A stretch of 64,000 nucleotides of DNA, from assembly GCF_041053055.1 (NCBI RefSeq), contig NZ_CP163443.1:6059001-6123000 (forward strand), given 5' to 3'. The notes beneath the pieces are model-generated. The model searched no databases. It was not told the DNA's origin and was given only the letters and a program-made list of their open reading frames with translations. Below, piece by piece: positions 34,001 through 41,888 of this stretch. Made by a program: the position numbers and the translations under genes. The stretch comes from Streptomyces sp. R41. Its GTDB lineage: Bacteria; Actinomycetota; Actinomycetes; Streptomycetales; Streptomycetaceae. How positions within the stretch are numbered: position 1 is the stretch's first letter; every line of letters begins with the position of its first letter.

Positions 34001-35619
34001 CAGATCGCGTACATGGACATGGCCGGACCCTCGCGCAGCAGCCGCACCACACCCGGCATGGAGCGCAGCCGCCGCGAACCGTCCCAGACGACGATGATGT
34101 CGGGATCGCTGAAGGAGGCCTTGTTGCCGTTCTGCTTGGCGGCCTTCTGGCGGGCGTCGAGCAGTTGGGTCAGCTCACCGATGCGGGCGCCGACGGTCTC
34201 GGCGTCCGTGCCGATGAGGACGTTGGCGTCCTGGGCGCCGGCGGGACGGCTGTGCGGCAGCCAGCGCACCCAGTCCCAGTCCTCCCGCCCGCTGTTCTCG
34301 GTCAGTACGTAGAACTGGACGTCGAGCGGGCTGTGCAGCACGGCGGTCTGGGCGACGGCCCAACGCCCCAGCGCCTGCGCCGAATCGCCCGGCCCCGCGA
34401 TGCCGATGACCCCGCGCTCACTCAGCGGCAGCGCGACCGGCGCGTCCTCGATGGTCCAGGTGACCTCGCGCTTGTGGTCGTCCTGCTCCGGGTCGTCGAG
34501 CACGACCTCGGAGGGCAGTTGCCCGGTCCCGACCCGCAGCAGCAGATGGTCCGCGTCCGTCCGCCGCCGCTCCCACAGCCGTGTACGCGGCCCGGTGCTC
34601 AGCGACAGCACGGTGGCGGGGTCGGGAACGGCCTGACGCCGGTCGAGCCGCTCGGCGACGAGAGCGTCCTGGGCGTCCTTCTCGATCCGCTCCTTGTGCT
34701 CGTTGTACTCCTTGACCTGCTTCGCATGGGACTTGCGCCCCTGCTTCTTGTCCATGAAGAAGTTGCCGAACATGATGAGCGGGCTCAGCAGCGCCATGAT
34801 CAGGTAGTACCAGCGCCCGAAGATCATCACCGATACGACGGCACCGACCAGCGGCGTCACGGCCATCAGCCAGGGCAGCGGCCGGGCTTCGTAGTCCCGT
34901 ACGGGACTGGGCAGCCGGAACTTCGTCTCGCGCTCCGGCGGATGGAGCCGCGGCGGCCGGTTGTAGTCGAGCCCCGCGCCGTCGTCGGACCACTTGAGCG
35001 CGGCGTTGGGGGGCGAGTACCGGTCCAGCTCGAGAAGCGTGTTGCCGACGGCGATCTGACTACCGAGGGGCCACTCGTCGTCGTCGCGTTCATCGATGGC
35101 CTCGCCATCGAGGGTGACGCCTTCCTTGTCCCCCTGAACGGCGACGCGACAGGTTCCGTCCGTTGCAACTGACAACGTCAGGGCCCTTTGCGGGAGCTCG
35201 GGATCATCGATCCGTATGTACGAGGATGCCCCGGCGCCGATGTCGTACCGCCCGATCCCGAGCCGATGCACGGCACCGGCGGCTGGACCGCCGGCGACCC
35301 TGAGCTCGACGAGCCCGGTCGGCTCACCCGGCAGACACCCGGCGGGGTCGTGCAGGCTGACGACGGCGCCTTCGCGCAGCGGCGAGGTGCCGATGGTGGC
35401 GGAGGGATCGACGGGATACCCGTCGACGTACGCGACGGGCGCTCCGCTGCCGGCGGCCTGGTGCTGCCCGATCGGGATGATCTGCGCACCCCCGCTGTAC
35501 CCGACGTGCGCCGCCAGTTCCTTGGCGATGTCCCCCACCGAGGACTCAGGATCCGCATCAAGAACCACGTCGGCGGTGGCGCCGCCGAGCGGGTCGACGA
35601 CGGTCAGAGTCAGGCGCAC
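31057..35619 (-). CDS. eccC: EccC/FtsK-type type VII secretion ATPase with FHA-like domain
   Basis: A 1520-residue membrane ATPase. Residues 1-100 look ubiquitin-like (RLTLTVVDPLGG) and 105-200 FHA-like (RLGIGRYDIGAG, IRIDDPELPQRALTL). Two helices follow at about 246-290 (LPWLMAVTPLVGAVVSVMIF, LIMALLSPLIMFG). Then come several FtsK/SpoIIIE modules: one without a Walker A, a canonical one (GTTGSGKSELL near 710, Walker B FVLVDYKGG), and two variants (GAPRSGRSQ near 1045, GPAKSGRST near 1340). This is the fused EccCa-EccCb layout that recognises and drives WXG100-type substrates. GTG 35619 has GGGGAGGACG upstream. No other Ecc component is encoded nearby. Confidence 0.92.
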   Translation of the reverse strand: MRLTLTVVDPLGGATADVVLDADPESSVGDIAKELAAHVGYSGGAQIIPIGQHQAAGSGAPVAYVDGYPVDPSATIGTSPLREGAVVSLHDPAGCLPGEPTGLVELRVAGGPAAGAVHRLGIGRYDIGAGASSYIRIDDPELPQRALTLSVATDGTCRVAVQGDKEGVTLDGEAIDERDDDEWPLGSQIAVGNTLLELDRYSPPNAALKWSDDGAGLDYNRPPRLHPPERETKFRLPSPVRDYEARPLPWLMAVTPLVGAVVSVMIFGRWYYLIMALLSPLIMFGNFFMDKKQGRKSHAKQVKEYNEHKERIEKDAQDALVAERLDRRQAVPDPATVLSLSTGPRTRLWERRRTDADHLLLRVGTGQLPSEVVLDDPEQDDHKREVTWTIEDAPVALPLSERGVIGIAGPGDSAQALGRWAVAQTAVLHSPLDVQFYVLTENSGREDWDWVRWLPHSRPAGAQDANVLIGTDAETVGARIGELTQLLDARQKAAKQNGNKASFSDPDIIVVWDGSRRLRSMPGVVRLLREGPAMSMYAICLDAEERFLPGECQAIVIAEPKPEEHATPQQVAHSAPAAPGGFPSFHAWHAAEADDSHSGAHKALELRLRVQQTGIARVRNVRPDFVSAAWCGRLSRALSPLRDISGETEDSALPGASRLLDVLQLEPPTSDAITARWRMGGQSTMAVIGESYDGPFGIDMRRDGPHGLIAGTTGSGKSELLQTIVASLAVANTPENMTFVLVDYKGGSAFKDCVKLPHTVGMVTDLDAHLVERALESLGAELKRREHILAAADAKDIEDYQDLVRRDPSHPPVPRLLIVIDEFASMVRDLPDFVTGLVNIAQRGRSLGIHLLLATQRPSGVVSPEIRANTNLRIALRVTDGGESSDVIDSPEAGHISKSTPGRAYVRLGHASLVPFQSGRVGGRRPGAADPTLLAPWAGPLGWEDLGRAALVKPKAEAREEEEITDLKVLVDAVREANQILRIPAQHSPWLPALSETLLLDEIQLPAFAGGPGKLPPAPYGVEDLPADQARRPVVVDFASFGHLLIGGAPRSGRSQILRTIAGSLARTHSAADVHLYGIDCGNGALNALTRLPHCGAVVSRNQTERVVRLIARLKGELTRRQDLLADKGFADIGEQRSAAPEEERLPHIVVLLDRWEGWLPTLGEYDHGDLTDQLTAMMREGASVGLHMVMTGDRQILSTRIGSLTEDKYGLRLADRSDFSLIGINARKIPEEIPPGRGYRNEHGTETQFALLTEDSTGQGQAAAIAAIGEAATARDAQLPRGRRPFRVDVLPTRINFNDAWEMRDAEASRSKLWGLVGIGGDDIMGFGPDLSQGVPTFVVAGPAKSGRSTTLMNLARSYLAQGVRLVVAAPRPSPLRELDGQEGVLKVFDEDDIESDDLREAIDSATPEEPIVVLVDDGEVLEDCDAETVFKRIVQRGGERGLALVIAGDEEDVCSGFSGWQVEMKKGRRGILLSPQDSSAGELIGIRTNRSMVGGPVAPGKGLLHLGDGEPLTVTTPM

Positions 35620-35942
35620 GCTCGTCCTCCCCAGGAACCTGAGGCCGCTTCCGGAACGCGGGCCACAGTGACCTCGACGATAGCCGCTTCCCCCTTCCCG
35701 CAGGCAACGGCCCGTGTGAGAGGTCTCTGGAGGCCTCCGGCGGGATATGCGGTCCTGCGGGCCCCCGGGACGCGGACACCCTGCCCGTCCCCGGACACAA
35801 CCGGGGTCCTCTCGTGACAGAACCGGGGTGTGCGCCTGCAAGCGCCGTAAGTAAGCTGCTGCCTCAAGCGGACGATCGCATCATCCGCATCAGGAGCCAC
35901 GGGGGTTGGCCCTGCGGCGAGTTGGAGTATGGAGGACGCCAC
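35620..35942. promoter_or_regulatory. Divergent eccC/esx promoter region with spaced direct repeats
   Basis: No gene is seen in this 323-bp stretch. AACCGGGGT occurs at 35799-35807 and again at 35821-35829, starts 22 bp apart (two DNA turns), each preceded by ACA. They could be a regulator site serving both directions. The esx ribosome binding site GGAGGACG is at the right end. Confidence 0.45.
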
Positions 35943-36251
35943 ATGGCCGGCGGCAAAGACGCAGATATCACATACGAGAAGATGCGGCACGCTGCGAAGC
36001 GACTGGGCCACGAGAAGGAAAAGATGGAGGACAAGCTCCACGGCCTGGACAGCTACATCGACGGCCTGGTCGCGGACGGATACACGACCGCGAAGGGTTC
36101 GCAGGCCTTCGACGACTCCTTCAAGGAGTTCACCAAGGGCATGAAGGACACCCTTGAGGGCCTCAAGGGCATGGCCAAGTTCCTCGACGACGCCGCGAAG
36201 GCGTACGAGGACCTGGACGACCAGCTGGCCAAGGGTGTGAAGGGCAAGTAG
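35943..36251 (+). CDS. WXG100-like (Esx) small secreted protein
   Basis: A 102-residue all-helical protein. Two amphipathic helices (ITYEKMRHAAKRLGHEKEKM and SFKEFTKGMKDTLEGLKGMA) flank a turn where WXG would stand; here it reads DGYTTAKG, so Trp is missing. The C-terminus has a type VII export-like YxxxD pattern (AYEDLDDQLAKG). It probably forms a helical-hairpin dimer and is a substrate or chaperone of the divergent EccC ATPase. GGAGG 8 nt upstream supports ATG 35943. A strong terminator 27 bp downstream makes it monocistronic. Confidence 0.8.
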   Translation: MAGGKDADITYEKMRHAAKRLGHEKEKMEDKLHGLDSYIDGLVADGYTTAKGSQAFDDSFKEFTKGMKDTLEGLKGMAKFLDDAAKAYEDLDDQLAKGVKGK

Positions 36252-36277
36252 CACCGGCTCGCACCGCTGTTGCATCC

Positions 36278-36306
36278 GGCGTGGCGGCCCTTGGGGCCGC
36301 CACGCC
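36278..36306 (+). terminator. Terminator after the first Esx gene
   Basis: A perfect 13-bp stem GGCGTGGCGGCCC / GGGCCGCCACGCC with loop TTG, followed by GCTCTTGCATTTCC. Confidence 0.88.
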
Positions 36307-36766
36307 GCTCTTGCATTTCCAGCGGGCTCCGCGTCCCAGGTAACCGCCCAGCCGGAAGCGCTGACTGCAGTTCGTGCGGGACAGGTCCAACCCACCTGTT
36401 CTCCTTTGGAGATGGATTCCTAGGCAATGGGCAGTTCGGCGCTTGTGGTGGGCCGGTCCGGGTAGGCCGCGGACCGGGGCCCGGAGCTCCGTCGATGTTC
36501 GCGTTGACGACGTTTGTGATCGCGACTTCCCGATCGAAAAGGCTCGCTGCTGCGCCGTGTCGCACGGTCGCCCGTCGCACGTACCGGGCAGGGCGTAGGC
36601 CGGATCCGGCCGTCGACGTGACTACGCGTTCTGGACGCTCCCTTTGCTTTCCGTTGGTTGCTGGCCGAAAACCCATGCAGAACAGTGGGCGTGGCCGCGC
36701 CGCGGCAGGTGAGCCGGAAGAGGCGGACGCGGCGGTCGGAGGGACAGCACTCGTACGGGGGTCGGA
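36307..36766. other. 460-bp intergenic stretch without clear gene
   Basis: Short open frames exist on both strands, but none shows a start with a ribosome binding site plus recognisable protein pattern. Base composition is less GC-rich than the flanking genes near 36490-36660. It must hold the promoter of the following Esx/effector unit; I see no confident -35/-10 pair. Confidence 0.4.
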
Positions 36767-37090
36767 GTGGCGGATCACATCGCCGTGTCCACATCGGAAC
36801 TGCGGGAAATAAGCCGGTCGGTGGCAAAGTTGAAGACGCACTTCGAGAACGCCAAGGACCTGGTCGACTCCTACGACGCCGAGATCGGATCCGGCGACGT
36901 CGCGGACGCGCTCGACGACTTCGCGGACGACTGGAAGAAGAAGCGCAAGCAGCTCTGCGACGGGCTGGAGTTCCTCGGCAAGACGGCCGGCTCGGCGGCC
37001 AAGGCCTACGACGACCTCGACCAGCATCTCGCCCAGGCTCTGCTGAAGTCCCAACCGGGCGGTCCGGGGAAGGGCGGCAAGGGCAAGTGA
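36767..37090 (+). CDS. WXG100-like protein with DFADDW motif
   Basis: A 107-residue helical protein (MADHIAVSTSELREISRSVA, then LDDFADDWKKKRKQLCDGL, AKAYDDLDQHLAQAL). The DDFADDW...KQL centre is shared with the Esx-like gene at 47.5 kb and marks a distinct subgroup whose Trp lies later than in classical WXG100. The C-terminus has the Y-x-x-x-D export-type pattern (AYDDLD). The stop overlaps the GTG of the large effector-like gene by 4 bases (GTGA), so the two are made together, probably as a secretion pair. GTG start with GGGGGTCGGA upstream. Confidence 0.8.
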   Translation: MADHIAVSTSELREISRSVAKLKTHFENAKDLVDSYDAEIGSGDVADALDDFADDWKKKRKQLCDGLEFLGKTAGSAAKAYDDLDQHLAQALLKSQPGGPGKGGKGK

Positions 37091-38487
37091 GCGACGACTT
37101 CTCCGGCGTCGACTGGCAGACCGCCCGCTGCACCGACAAGGAATTCACCCCGGGCGATCCTTACGAGGTCGCCCGGCTCGGCAAGCGCATCGCCGACACG
37201 GCCGCCCTGATCCAGGAGCAGGCCACCAAGCTGCACAACCTGGTCGACGGCAATGGCTGGGACTCCGACGCGGGCCGCGAGTTCCAGAAGAAGACCGAGG
37301 ACACGGTCGGACTGCTCACCAAGTCGCACAAGCGGTACGCGGCCGCCGCCGATGCCCTCGGCTCCTCGGTGGGCCACGGACCCGTCTCCGACGAGGCGCG
37401 GGAGAACTGGGCCACCGCCCTCAACCACGCGCAGAACCTGGTCCGTACGGCGCTCGAGAAGGCCAAGGCCGCCGATGCGGACGGCAGTCACTACCAGAAC
37501 CAGATCGACCAGCATCCCGGCCCCGACGACCACCCCGACAAGCAGAAGCTGAAGAAGCAGAAGGAGTCGGCCGACGCGGACCTGGAGGACGCCAAGAAGG
37601 ACCTCCGGCACGCGCTGTCCTATCGGGACACCCAGGCCGGTTACGCCAAGTCGGCCATTCGCGACGCCGTCGACCACGACGGGCTGAAGGATCCCAAGCA
37701 CCACTGGTGGGACAACTGGAAGGACTGGGTCGCGGACATCGGGCACTGGGCCGGGGCGATCGCCGCCGTGCTCTGTCTGCTGGCCCTCGTGCTGAGCTGG
37801 GTCCCCGTCCTCGGCGAAGTGCTCGCCGCGCTGGCACTGGTGGCCTCCGTAGTCGCTCTGGTCTGCGACACCATTTCCGCCCTGGACGGCAAGGGCACCT
37901 GGCTGGACGTCGCCATCGACGTGGTCGGCGTGCTGTCCTTCGGCGCCGGGCGCGTGCTCGGCACCGCGGCGAAGGAGGCATCCGTGGCCGCACGCGGAGC
38001 CTCCGCCCTCAAGGACTTCCAGCTGGCCCGGGAGATGGGGCTGAACCCGACGGCGGCGCGCGAACTCGCCGAGACGCTCAACGGGGTCAAGTCCGGGCAG
38101 ATCGGGAAGGCACTGGCCGAGGGGCCCGCCGAACTCCTGCCGCGGATGCGGTCGGTGGTCAAGGAGTCGGTGAACTTCAAGGCGTACGTGAACGACATCC
38201 GGATCGCCGCGGGCAGACTCCCCGGCGAGGAAGGCCTCCTCGCCGACGGCGCGCCGAAGCTGTCGCAGATCGCGGGCTCATCGTTCAAGGGGATGGCCCA
38301 CTCGGCCAACCGGCTCTACTGGGCGAGTCAGGCCCTGCCCTTGGCAGCCGGCATCGGGAACTTGGCGCCGGTGCAGGACTGGGAGCCCAAGGGTCTCGAG
38401 CCCAATGTGTTCCGCGAACTGAAGAAGATTCCTGGCGTCGGCGCGGGCGGGATCCCCTTCTACAACTGGCACTGGACCACGTCCTGA
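37087..38487 (+). CDS. Large T7SS-type effector-like protein (unit 1)
   Basis: A 466-residue protein. The N-terminal module (KEFTPGDPYEVARLGKRIAD through GNGWDSDAGREFQKK) is helical, with a W-D-S type turn in place of WXG. It shares the TPGDP...V..LGK pattern with the proteins at 46.3 and 52.8 kb. Residues 110-200 are charged coiled coil. Residues 225-300 are strongly hydrophobic (AGAIAAVLCLLALVLSWVPV, LAALALVASVVALVCDTISA), as in polymorphic toxins that cross membranes. The C-terminus (to FYNWHWTTS) has no toxin motif that I know. It is likely a type VII substrate; toxicity is unproven. Confidence 0.72.
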   Translation: MSDDFSGVDWQTARCTDKEFTPGDPYEVARLGKRIADTAALIQEQATKLHNLVDGNGWDSDAGREFQKKTEDTVGLLTKSHKRYAAAADALGSSVGHGPVSDEARENWATALNHAQNLVRTALEKAKAADADGSHYQNQIDQHPGPDDHPDKQKLKKQKESADADLEDAKKDLRHALSYRDTQAGYAKSAIRDAVDHDGLKDPKHHWWDNWKDWVADIGHWAGAIAAVLCLLALVLSWVPVLGEVLAALALVASVVALVCDTISALDGKGTWLDVAIDVVGVLSFGAGRVLGTAAKEASVAARGASALKDFQLAREMGLNPTAARELAETLNGVKSGQIGKALAEGPAELLPRMRSVVKESVNFKAYVNDIRIAAGRLPGEEGLLADGAPKLSQIAGSSFKGMAHSANRLYWASQALPLAAGIGNLAPVQDWEPKGLEPNVFRELKKIPGVGAGGIPFYNWHWTTS

Positions 38488-38546
38488 GGCGGCTGCCGAA
38501 CCCGTCGGCTACCGGGCACCCCCGGAACTAGGAAAGCAAGGATTAC

Positions 38547-39374
38547 GTGGCGAGCAAGGACGAGGGGTCTGTCGACGAGCTGTTCGCGCAGTTGCCGAAG
38601 GAAGGGCAACTGGCGCTGGAACAAGTCGGTATGGGGCTGCCGGAACTGCGACGTATCGCGGCAGGCGAGGGCGGCATGCGACAGGTGCGCGGCATCCTCT
38701 CGGAGTTCAGCGCCAACTCCCATCCGTGGCGGCTCGGTGACGACGAAGGGCCCACTGAGCGGTCCGCGGTGTGGCCGTGGATGCGGCTGCTCCTGGTAGC
38801 CGTCGCCGGTGTGGTGATCTGCTTGCTGTCCACGTATCCCATCAACTCCACGGCATTGTTCGTGGGTTGGGCCTGCGCAGTGCCGGTGGCCTGGGCGATG
38901 TTCAAGACCCGCCTGTCCCGCGGGGGACTCGTCGCGCGCTGCCTCATCGGGCCTGCCTATGTCGTCCTGATCTGGATGGGTTCCTACTCCGCCGACGAGT
39001 GGTATCTGCAGGTGCGCGGACAGGAGACGACCGTGACCTATGCCAAGCCCGACTATTCGGAATCGCACGGGGTTCGCGTCACGTACTGCCGCGTCAAGCT
39101 CCCTGACGGATCAGTCCGTGAGGTGTTCCAGAACGACAAGTGGTGTACGGATGAGAACATGGCCGGTTCCGAAGTGGACGCGGTGATCGATCCGTCAGGC
39201 CACTACCGGCCGGTCCTCGGGCACAAGTCCGACATCGGCGGCACCGCCGGCGGCTACGTCTGTCTGGGCGCCGCCGCGGTCCTCGTCCTCGCCCCGGTGA
39301 CCGCCGCGGTCATGGGCCGGGTGCGTCCGGTGGGGCGCAGCCGACGCGACCGGGCGAACGGAACGGTGGCATGA
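38547..39374 (+). CDS. Membrane protein downstream of effector unit 1
   Basis: A 275-residue protein. A soluble N-terminal helical part (SVDELFAQLPKEGQLALEQV) is followed by three hydrophobic segments (MRLLLVAVAGVVICLLSTYP, ALFVGWACAVPVAWAMF, LVARCLIGPAYVVLIWMGSY). Then comes a beta-rich domain with two cysteines (VRVTYCRVKLPDGSVREVF, DKWCTDENMAG) and a last helix (GGYVCLGAAAVLVLAPVTAAVM). I do not recognise the family. Its stop overlaps the next start (ATGA), so it belongs to the effector operon and may be an immunity or channel-like partner of the effector. Confidence 0.6.
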   Translation: MASKDEGSVDELFAQLPKEGQLALEQVGMGLPELRRIAAGEGGMRQVRGILSEFSANSHPWRLGDDEGPTERSAVWPWMRLLLVAVAGVVICLLSTYPINSTALFVGWACAVPVAWAMFKTRLSRGGLVARCLIGPAYVVLIWMGSYSADEWYLQVRGQETTVTYAKPDYSESHGVRVTYCRVKLPDGSVREVFQNDKWCTDENMAGSEVDAVIDPSGHYRPVLGHKSDIGGTAGGYVCLGAAAVLVLAPVTAAVMGRVRPVGRSRRDRANGTVA

Positions 39375-40018
39375 CGAACCCCTCCCACGCGGAAGCGGTC
39401 ACCGGCGGTCCCGAGGCACCGCCCGTACCCCCCTCCGACTACCGCCTGGCCGTCCCCGAAGGCTGGGAGCGAGTGGTCCTCGACCCCGACCGCTGGCCCC
39501 ACCGCATCGACAAGCTGGTCAACCGCGGCCTGCGCCGGACGAAGGCCACCCCGCAGCTGAAGGCCGCGCTCGCCGACCGGCTCCGGAAGCAGGCCGAGGA
39601 CGCGCACGCGAACGGCGGGGTGGAGATGTACCTCGTCAACCAGGTCATCGGGCAGGTGCCGGTGTCCGCGGGCCTGGTCGTCACCGTTCTGCGGCCCCCG
39701 CCGGACACCGCGGCGGGGGACCTGTCCGACATCGCTCTGTCCTTGCGAGCACGCGGCGCCGCCGACGACGTCACCATGGTCGACCTGCCCGCCGGCCCAG
39801 CCGCACGCCACCTCTACCGCCGCCGCCCCGCGTCCGACGACCCGGACGGCAACAAGGTGCCCGTCACGCACCTGGACCTCTACTTCGCGGTACCGCAGAG
39901 CGACCAGCGCCTGCTGCTCTCCTTCTCCACCCCGACGCCGCCGTCGATGGAGCCGCTGGCGGACGCCCTGGTGACCCTCTTCGGCTCGATCGCCCGCACT
40001 CTGCAATGGATGGCCTGA
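39371..40018 (+). CDS. Mog1/PsbP-like T7SS-associated protein A
   Basis: A 215-residue cytosolic protein. It starts with YRLAVPEGWERV, has a helical central part (ALADRLRKQAEDAHANGGVE), a strand series (VPVSAGLVVTVLRP) and ends with LDLYFAVPQSDQRLLLSFST, LFGSIARTLQWM. This order (VPEGW, long helix, antiparallel sheet, final helix with hydrophobic end) resembles the Mog1/PsbP/DUF1795 fold. Three relatives occur at 40.0, 44.7 and 52.1 kb, each near a T7SS-type effector. The start overlaps the previous stop. Function unknown: chaperone or immunity are the simplest ideas. Confidence 0.65.
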   Translation: MTNPSHAEAVTGGPEAPPVPPSDYRLAVPEGWERVVLDPDRWPHRIDKLVNRGLRRTKATPQLKAALADRLRKQAEDAHANGGVEMYLVNQVIGQVPVSAGLVVTVLRPPPDTAAGDLSDIALSLRARGAADDVTMVDLPAGPAARHLYRRRPASDDPDGNKVPVTHLDLYFAVPQSDQRLLLSFSTPTPPSMEPLADALVTLFGSIARTLQWMA

Positions 40019-40024
40019 TCCCTC

Positions 40025-40615
40025 ATGCCCGCGTTCTCCGCGTCCACGGTCCGTATGCAGGCGCCGGACGACGCCGTCTCCCTGCCCGTGCGTGAACTCC
40101 TCGACCTGGATGCCTGGGCCACGGACGCGGCCCGGCAGCGCGTGGGCCCCGAAGGCGACGAGTGGCTGATCGAGGCCCTCGCGGACGAACTGCGCGGGGC
40201 CGCCGAGGACGCGCGCGGCCGCGGCCCGGTCACCGCGCTGTCCTACGTCCCCGAGCCCCGCCTCGGGGAGCTGGCCCGCATCGAGCTGTCGGCGCTGGTC
40301 GCCGACGACACGTACCCCACGGTGACCGTCGACCTCCTCCAGCGCTACCTGACCACTCCGACGGACATCTCCTTCCGCCCGCCCGAGGCCGAACTGCGGA
40401 CCCTGCCCGCCGGCCCCGCGGTACGGGTGCGGCACGCGTACGTCCAGGACGCCGACCGGGACGGGACGGGCACCGTCCTGGAGACCTGCGCGTACGGCAT
40501 CTGTCCTGACGAGAAGTGGGCCCTCGTGCTGCTCACCTCGTGGCGCGCCCTCGCGCACACCGACGCGCTGTGCGCCCTGACGGACGATCTCGCGCAGACG
40601 GTCGCGGTGAACTGA
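40025..40615 (+). CDS. Mog1/PsbP-like T7SS-associated protein B
   Basis: A 196-residue paralogue-like neighbour of the previous gene. It keeps the helix (DEWLIEALADELRGAAEDARGRG), the strands (LARIELSALVADD, VRVRHAYVQDAD) and the last strand-helix (KWALVLLTSWRALAHTDALC), but has lost the VPEGW start. GTVLETCAYGICPDE contains two cysteines. It follows 7 bp after protein A, in the same operon as effector unit 1, and converges with the TPM-like gene. Confidence 0.6.
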   Translation: MPAFSASTVRMQAPDDAVSLPVRELLDLDAWATDAARQRVGPEGDEWLIEALADELRGAAEDARGRGPVTALSYVPEPRLGELARIELSALVADDTYPTVTVDLLQRYLTTPTDISFRPPEAELRTLPAGPAVRVRHAYVQDADRDGTGTVLETCAYGICPDEKWALVLLTSWRALAHTDALCALTDDLAQTVAVN

Positions 40616-40622
40616 CGGGCTG

Positions 40623-41888
40623 TCACGACGGCTTCAGGGAGCGTGTGAAATCTCCTCGGGCCACCCTCCCCGCCAGCCCGTCCTCCGTGTCCCGTACCAG
40701 CGACCCGTACCCGGTGGCGGCCCACACGCTCCGCTCGCCCGGGACCTCGAAGTACGGGACCTTGCGGTCGTCCCTCGTCGTGTCCGTGAGGACCTCGGGG
40801 GCGCGGCGGGCGCGAAGGGCGTCGGCGCACGGTTGACAGACGGCCACGTTCAGCCGTTCGCGGCGGCCCAACGGGCGCCAGGTGGTGCGGTGGGCGGCGC
40901 GGCCGTGGAGCGGGTTGAAGAAGCAGAGGGGGAGGGGTGATGCGGTGCCGCTGAGGGCGTCCTGCCCCTCCGCCACCAGGGCCAGCACGCCCGCCAGGTC
41001 CGGGATGCCGCGGGCGGCGTCGAGGACGGTACCGGCGGCGGCGTAGGCGTCGAGGGCTTGCTGCAGGCCGGGGGTCTCGTCCGGGTCGGCCGCTTGAGTC
41101 GCTTCGCCCAGGACAAGGACTTCGGCCTCCGCCCGGCGGCGCAGCCCCGCCTCGTCGGCGGCGCGGGCCGCGGCGAACACGACCTGGGGGAAGGAGAAGG
41201 GGGCGGTACGGGAACGGGAGCGGCGGGAGCGTACGAGCGAGCGGCCCACGAGGGCGAACAGGACGAGCGCCGGTACGGCGACGAGGGGCCAGAGCCACCA
41301 ACTCGCGCCACCTGAAGTCGGCTTGGCGGCAGGAGTCGTAGAGCTGGAGTCCCGGAGGCCCTGCGTCGCCTCCTCGTACACCTTCGTCCCGTCGCCCTCC
41401 GCGACCAGTTCCACGGCCTTGGCCGTCCGGTCCGCCAAGCCCGCGCCCCGCATCTCGTCCAGGAATTCGACGGCGGCCACGGCGTCGCCGCTCTGGTGCG
41501 TGTCGCTCGGCCACTCGTAGCCGTTCAGCGAGTCGGTGAAGTCACTGTCCGTCGTGATGAGGATGAGGTTGTGCTGGGGGAGACGGTCGTGGACGACCCG
41601 GGCGAGGACGTCCGAGTCCCCGTCGAAGCCGTCGCCCTTGGTCAGCGGCGTCAGGACCACCTTGATCGGCAGGCCCGTCTTTTTGATCTGCGCCACCAGT
41701 TGCTTCTGGCGGGCGGGCGGTACGGCGTCGGCGTACGCGTCGTCGACGTAGACGGGCGATGTGCGCAGGGCGTTGGCGATGCGTTCGCCGGGGCTGGTGG
41801 AACCCGCCGCCCGGGCCGAGGCGGCGGGGACGACAGCCAGCAGAACCGCCAGCAGAGCGATGATCACACGCTTCCGGTCACTCAACAC
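40623..41888 (-). CDS. TPM-like membrane protein with NPLHG zinc-ribbon-like tail (short)
   Basis: A 421-residue exported protein: signal peptide (VIIALLAVLLAVVPAASARA), one extracytoplasmic alpha/beta domain (SPVYVDDAYADAVPPARQKQ, LPIKVVLTPLTKG, LILITTDSDF), and a single membrane helix (WWLWPLVAVPALVLFALVG). The cytosolic part includes LCFFNPLHGRAA and VAVCQPCADALRA, possibly a zinc-binding pair. The outer domain resembles the TPM domain and occurs twice in the next gene. GTG 41888 overlaps that gene by 11 bp. The role in the T7SS locus is unknown; a scaffold in the membrane is one idea. Confidence 0.68.
   Translation of the reverse strand: MLSDRKRVIIALLAVLLAVVPAASARAAGSTSPGERIANALRTSPVYVDDAYADAVPPARQKQLVAQIKKTGLPIKVVLTPLTKGDGFDGDSDVLARVVHDRLPQHNLILITTDSDFTDSLNGYEWPSDTHQSGDAVAAVEFLDEMRGAGLADRTAKAVELVAEGDGTKVYEEATQGLRDSSSTTPAAKPTSGGASWWLWPLVAVPALVLFALVGRSLVRSRRSRSRTAPFSFPQVVFAAARAADEAGLRRRAEAEVLVLGEATQAADPDETPGLQQALDAYAAAGTVLDAARGIPDLAGVLALVAEGQDALSGTASPLPLCFFNPLHGRAAHRTTWRPLGRRERLNVAVCQPCADALRARRAPEVLTDTTRDDRKVPYFEVPGERSVWAATGYGSLVRDTEDGLAGRVARGDFTRSLKPS

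Noticed and set aside
31783..35172. Very long open frame (1129 codons) on the plus strand opposite eccC
   Set aside because: It is antisense to a well-supported ATPase gene, has Arg/Val/Gly/Asp-rich composition typical of high-GC shadow frames, no ribosome binding site and no domain pattern.
37087..38487. Assignment of a nuclease or ADP-ribosyltransferase payload to effector unit 1
   Set aside because: No catalytic motif could be seen in the last 150 residues, so naming a toxin activity would be invention.
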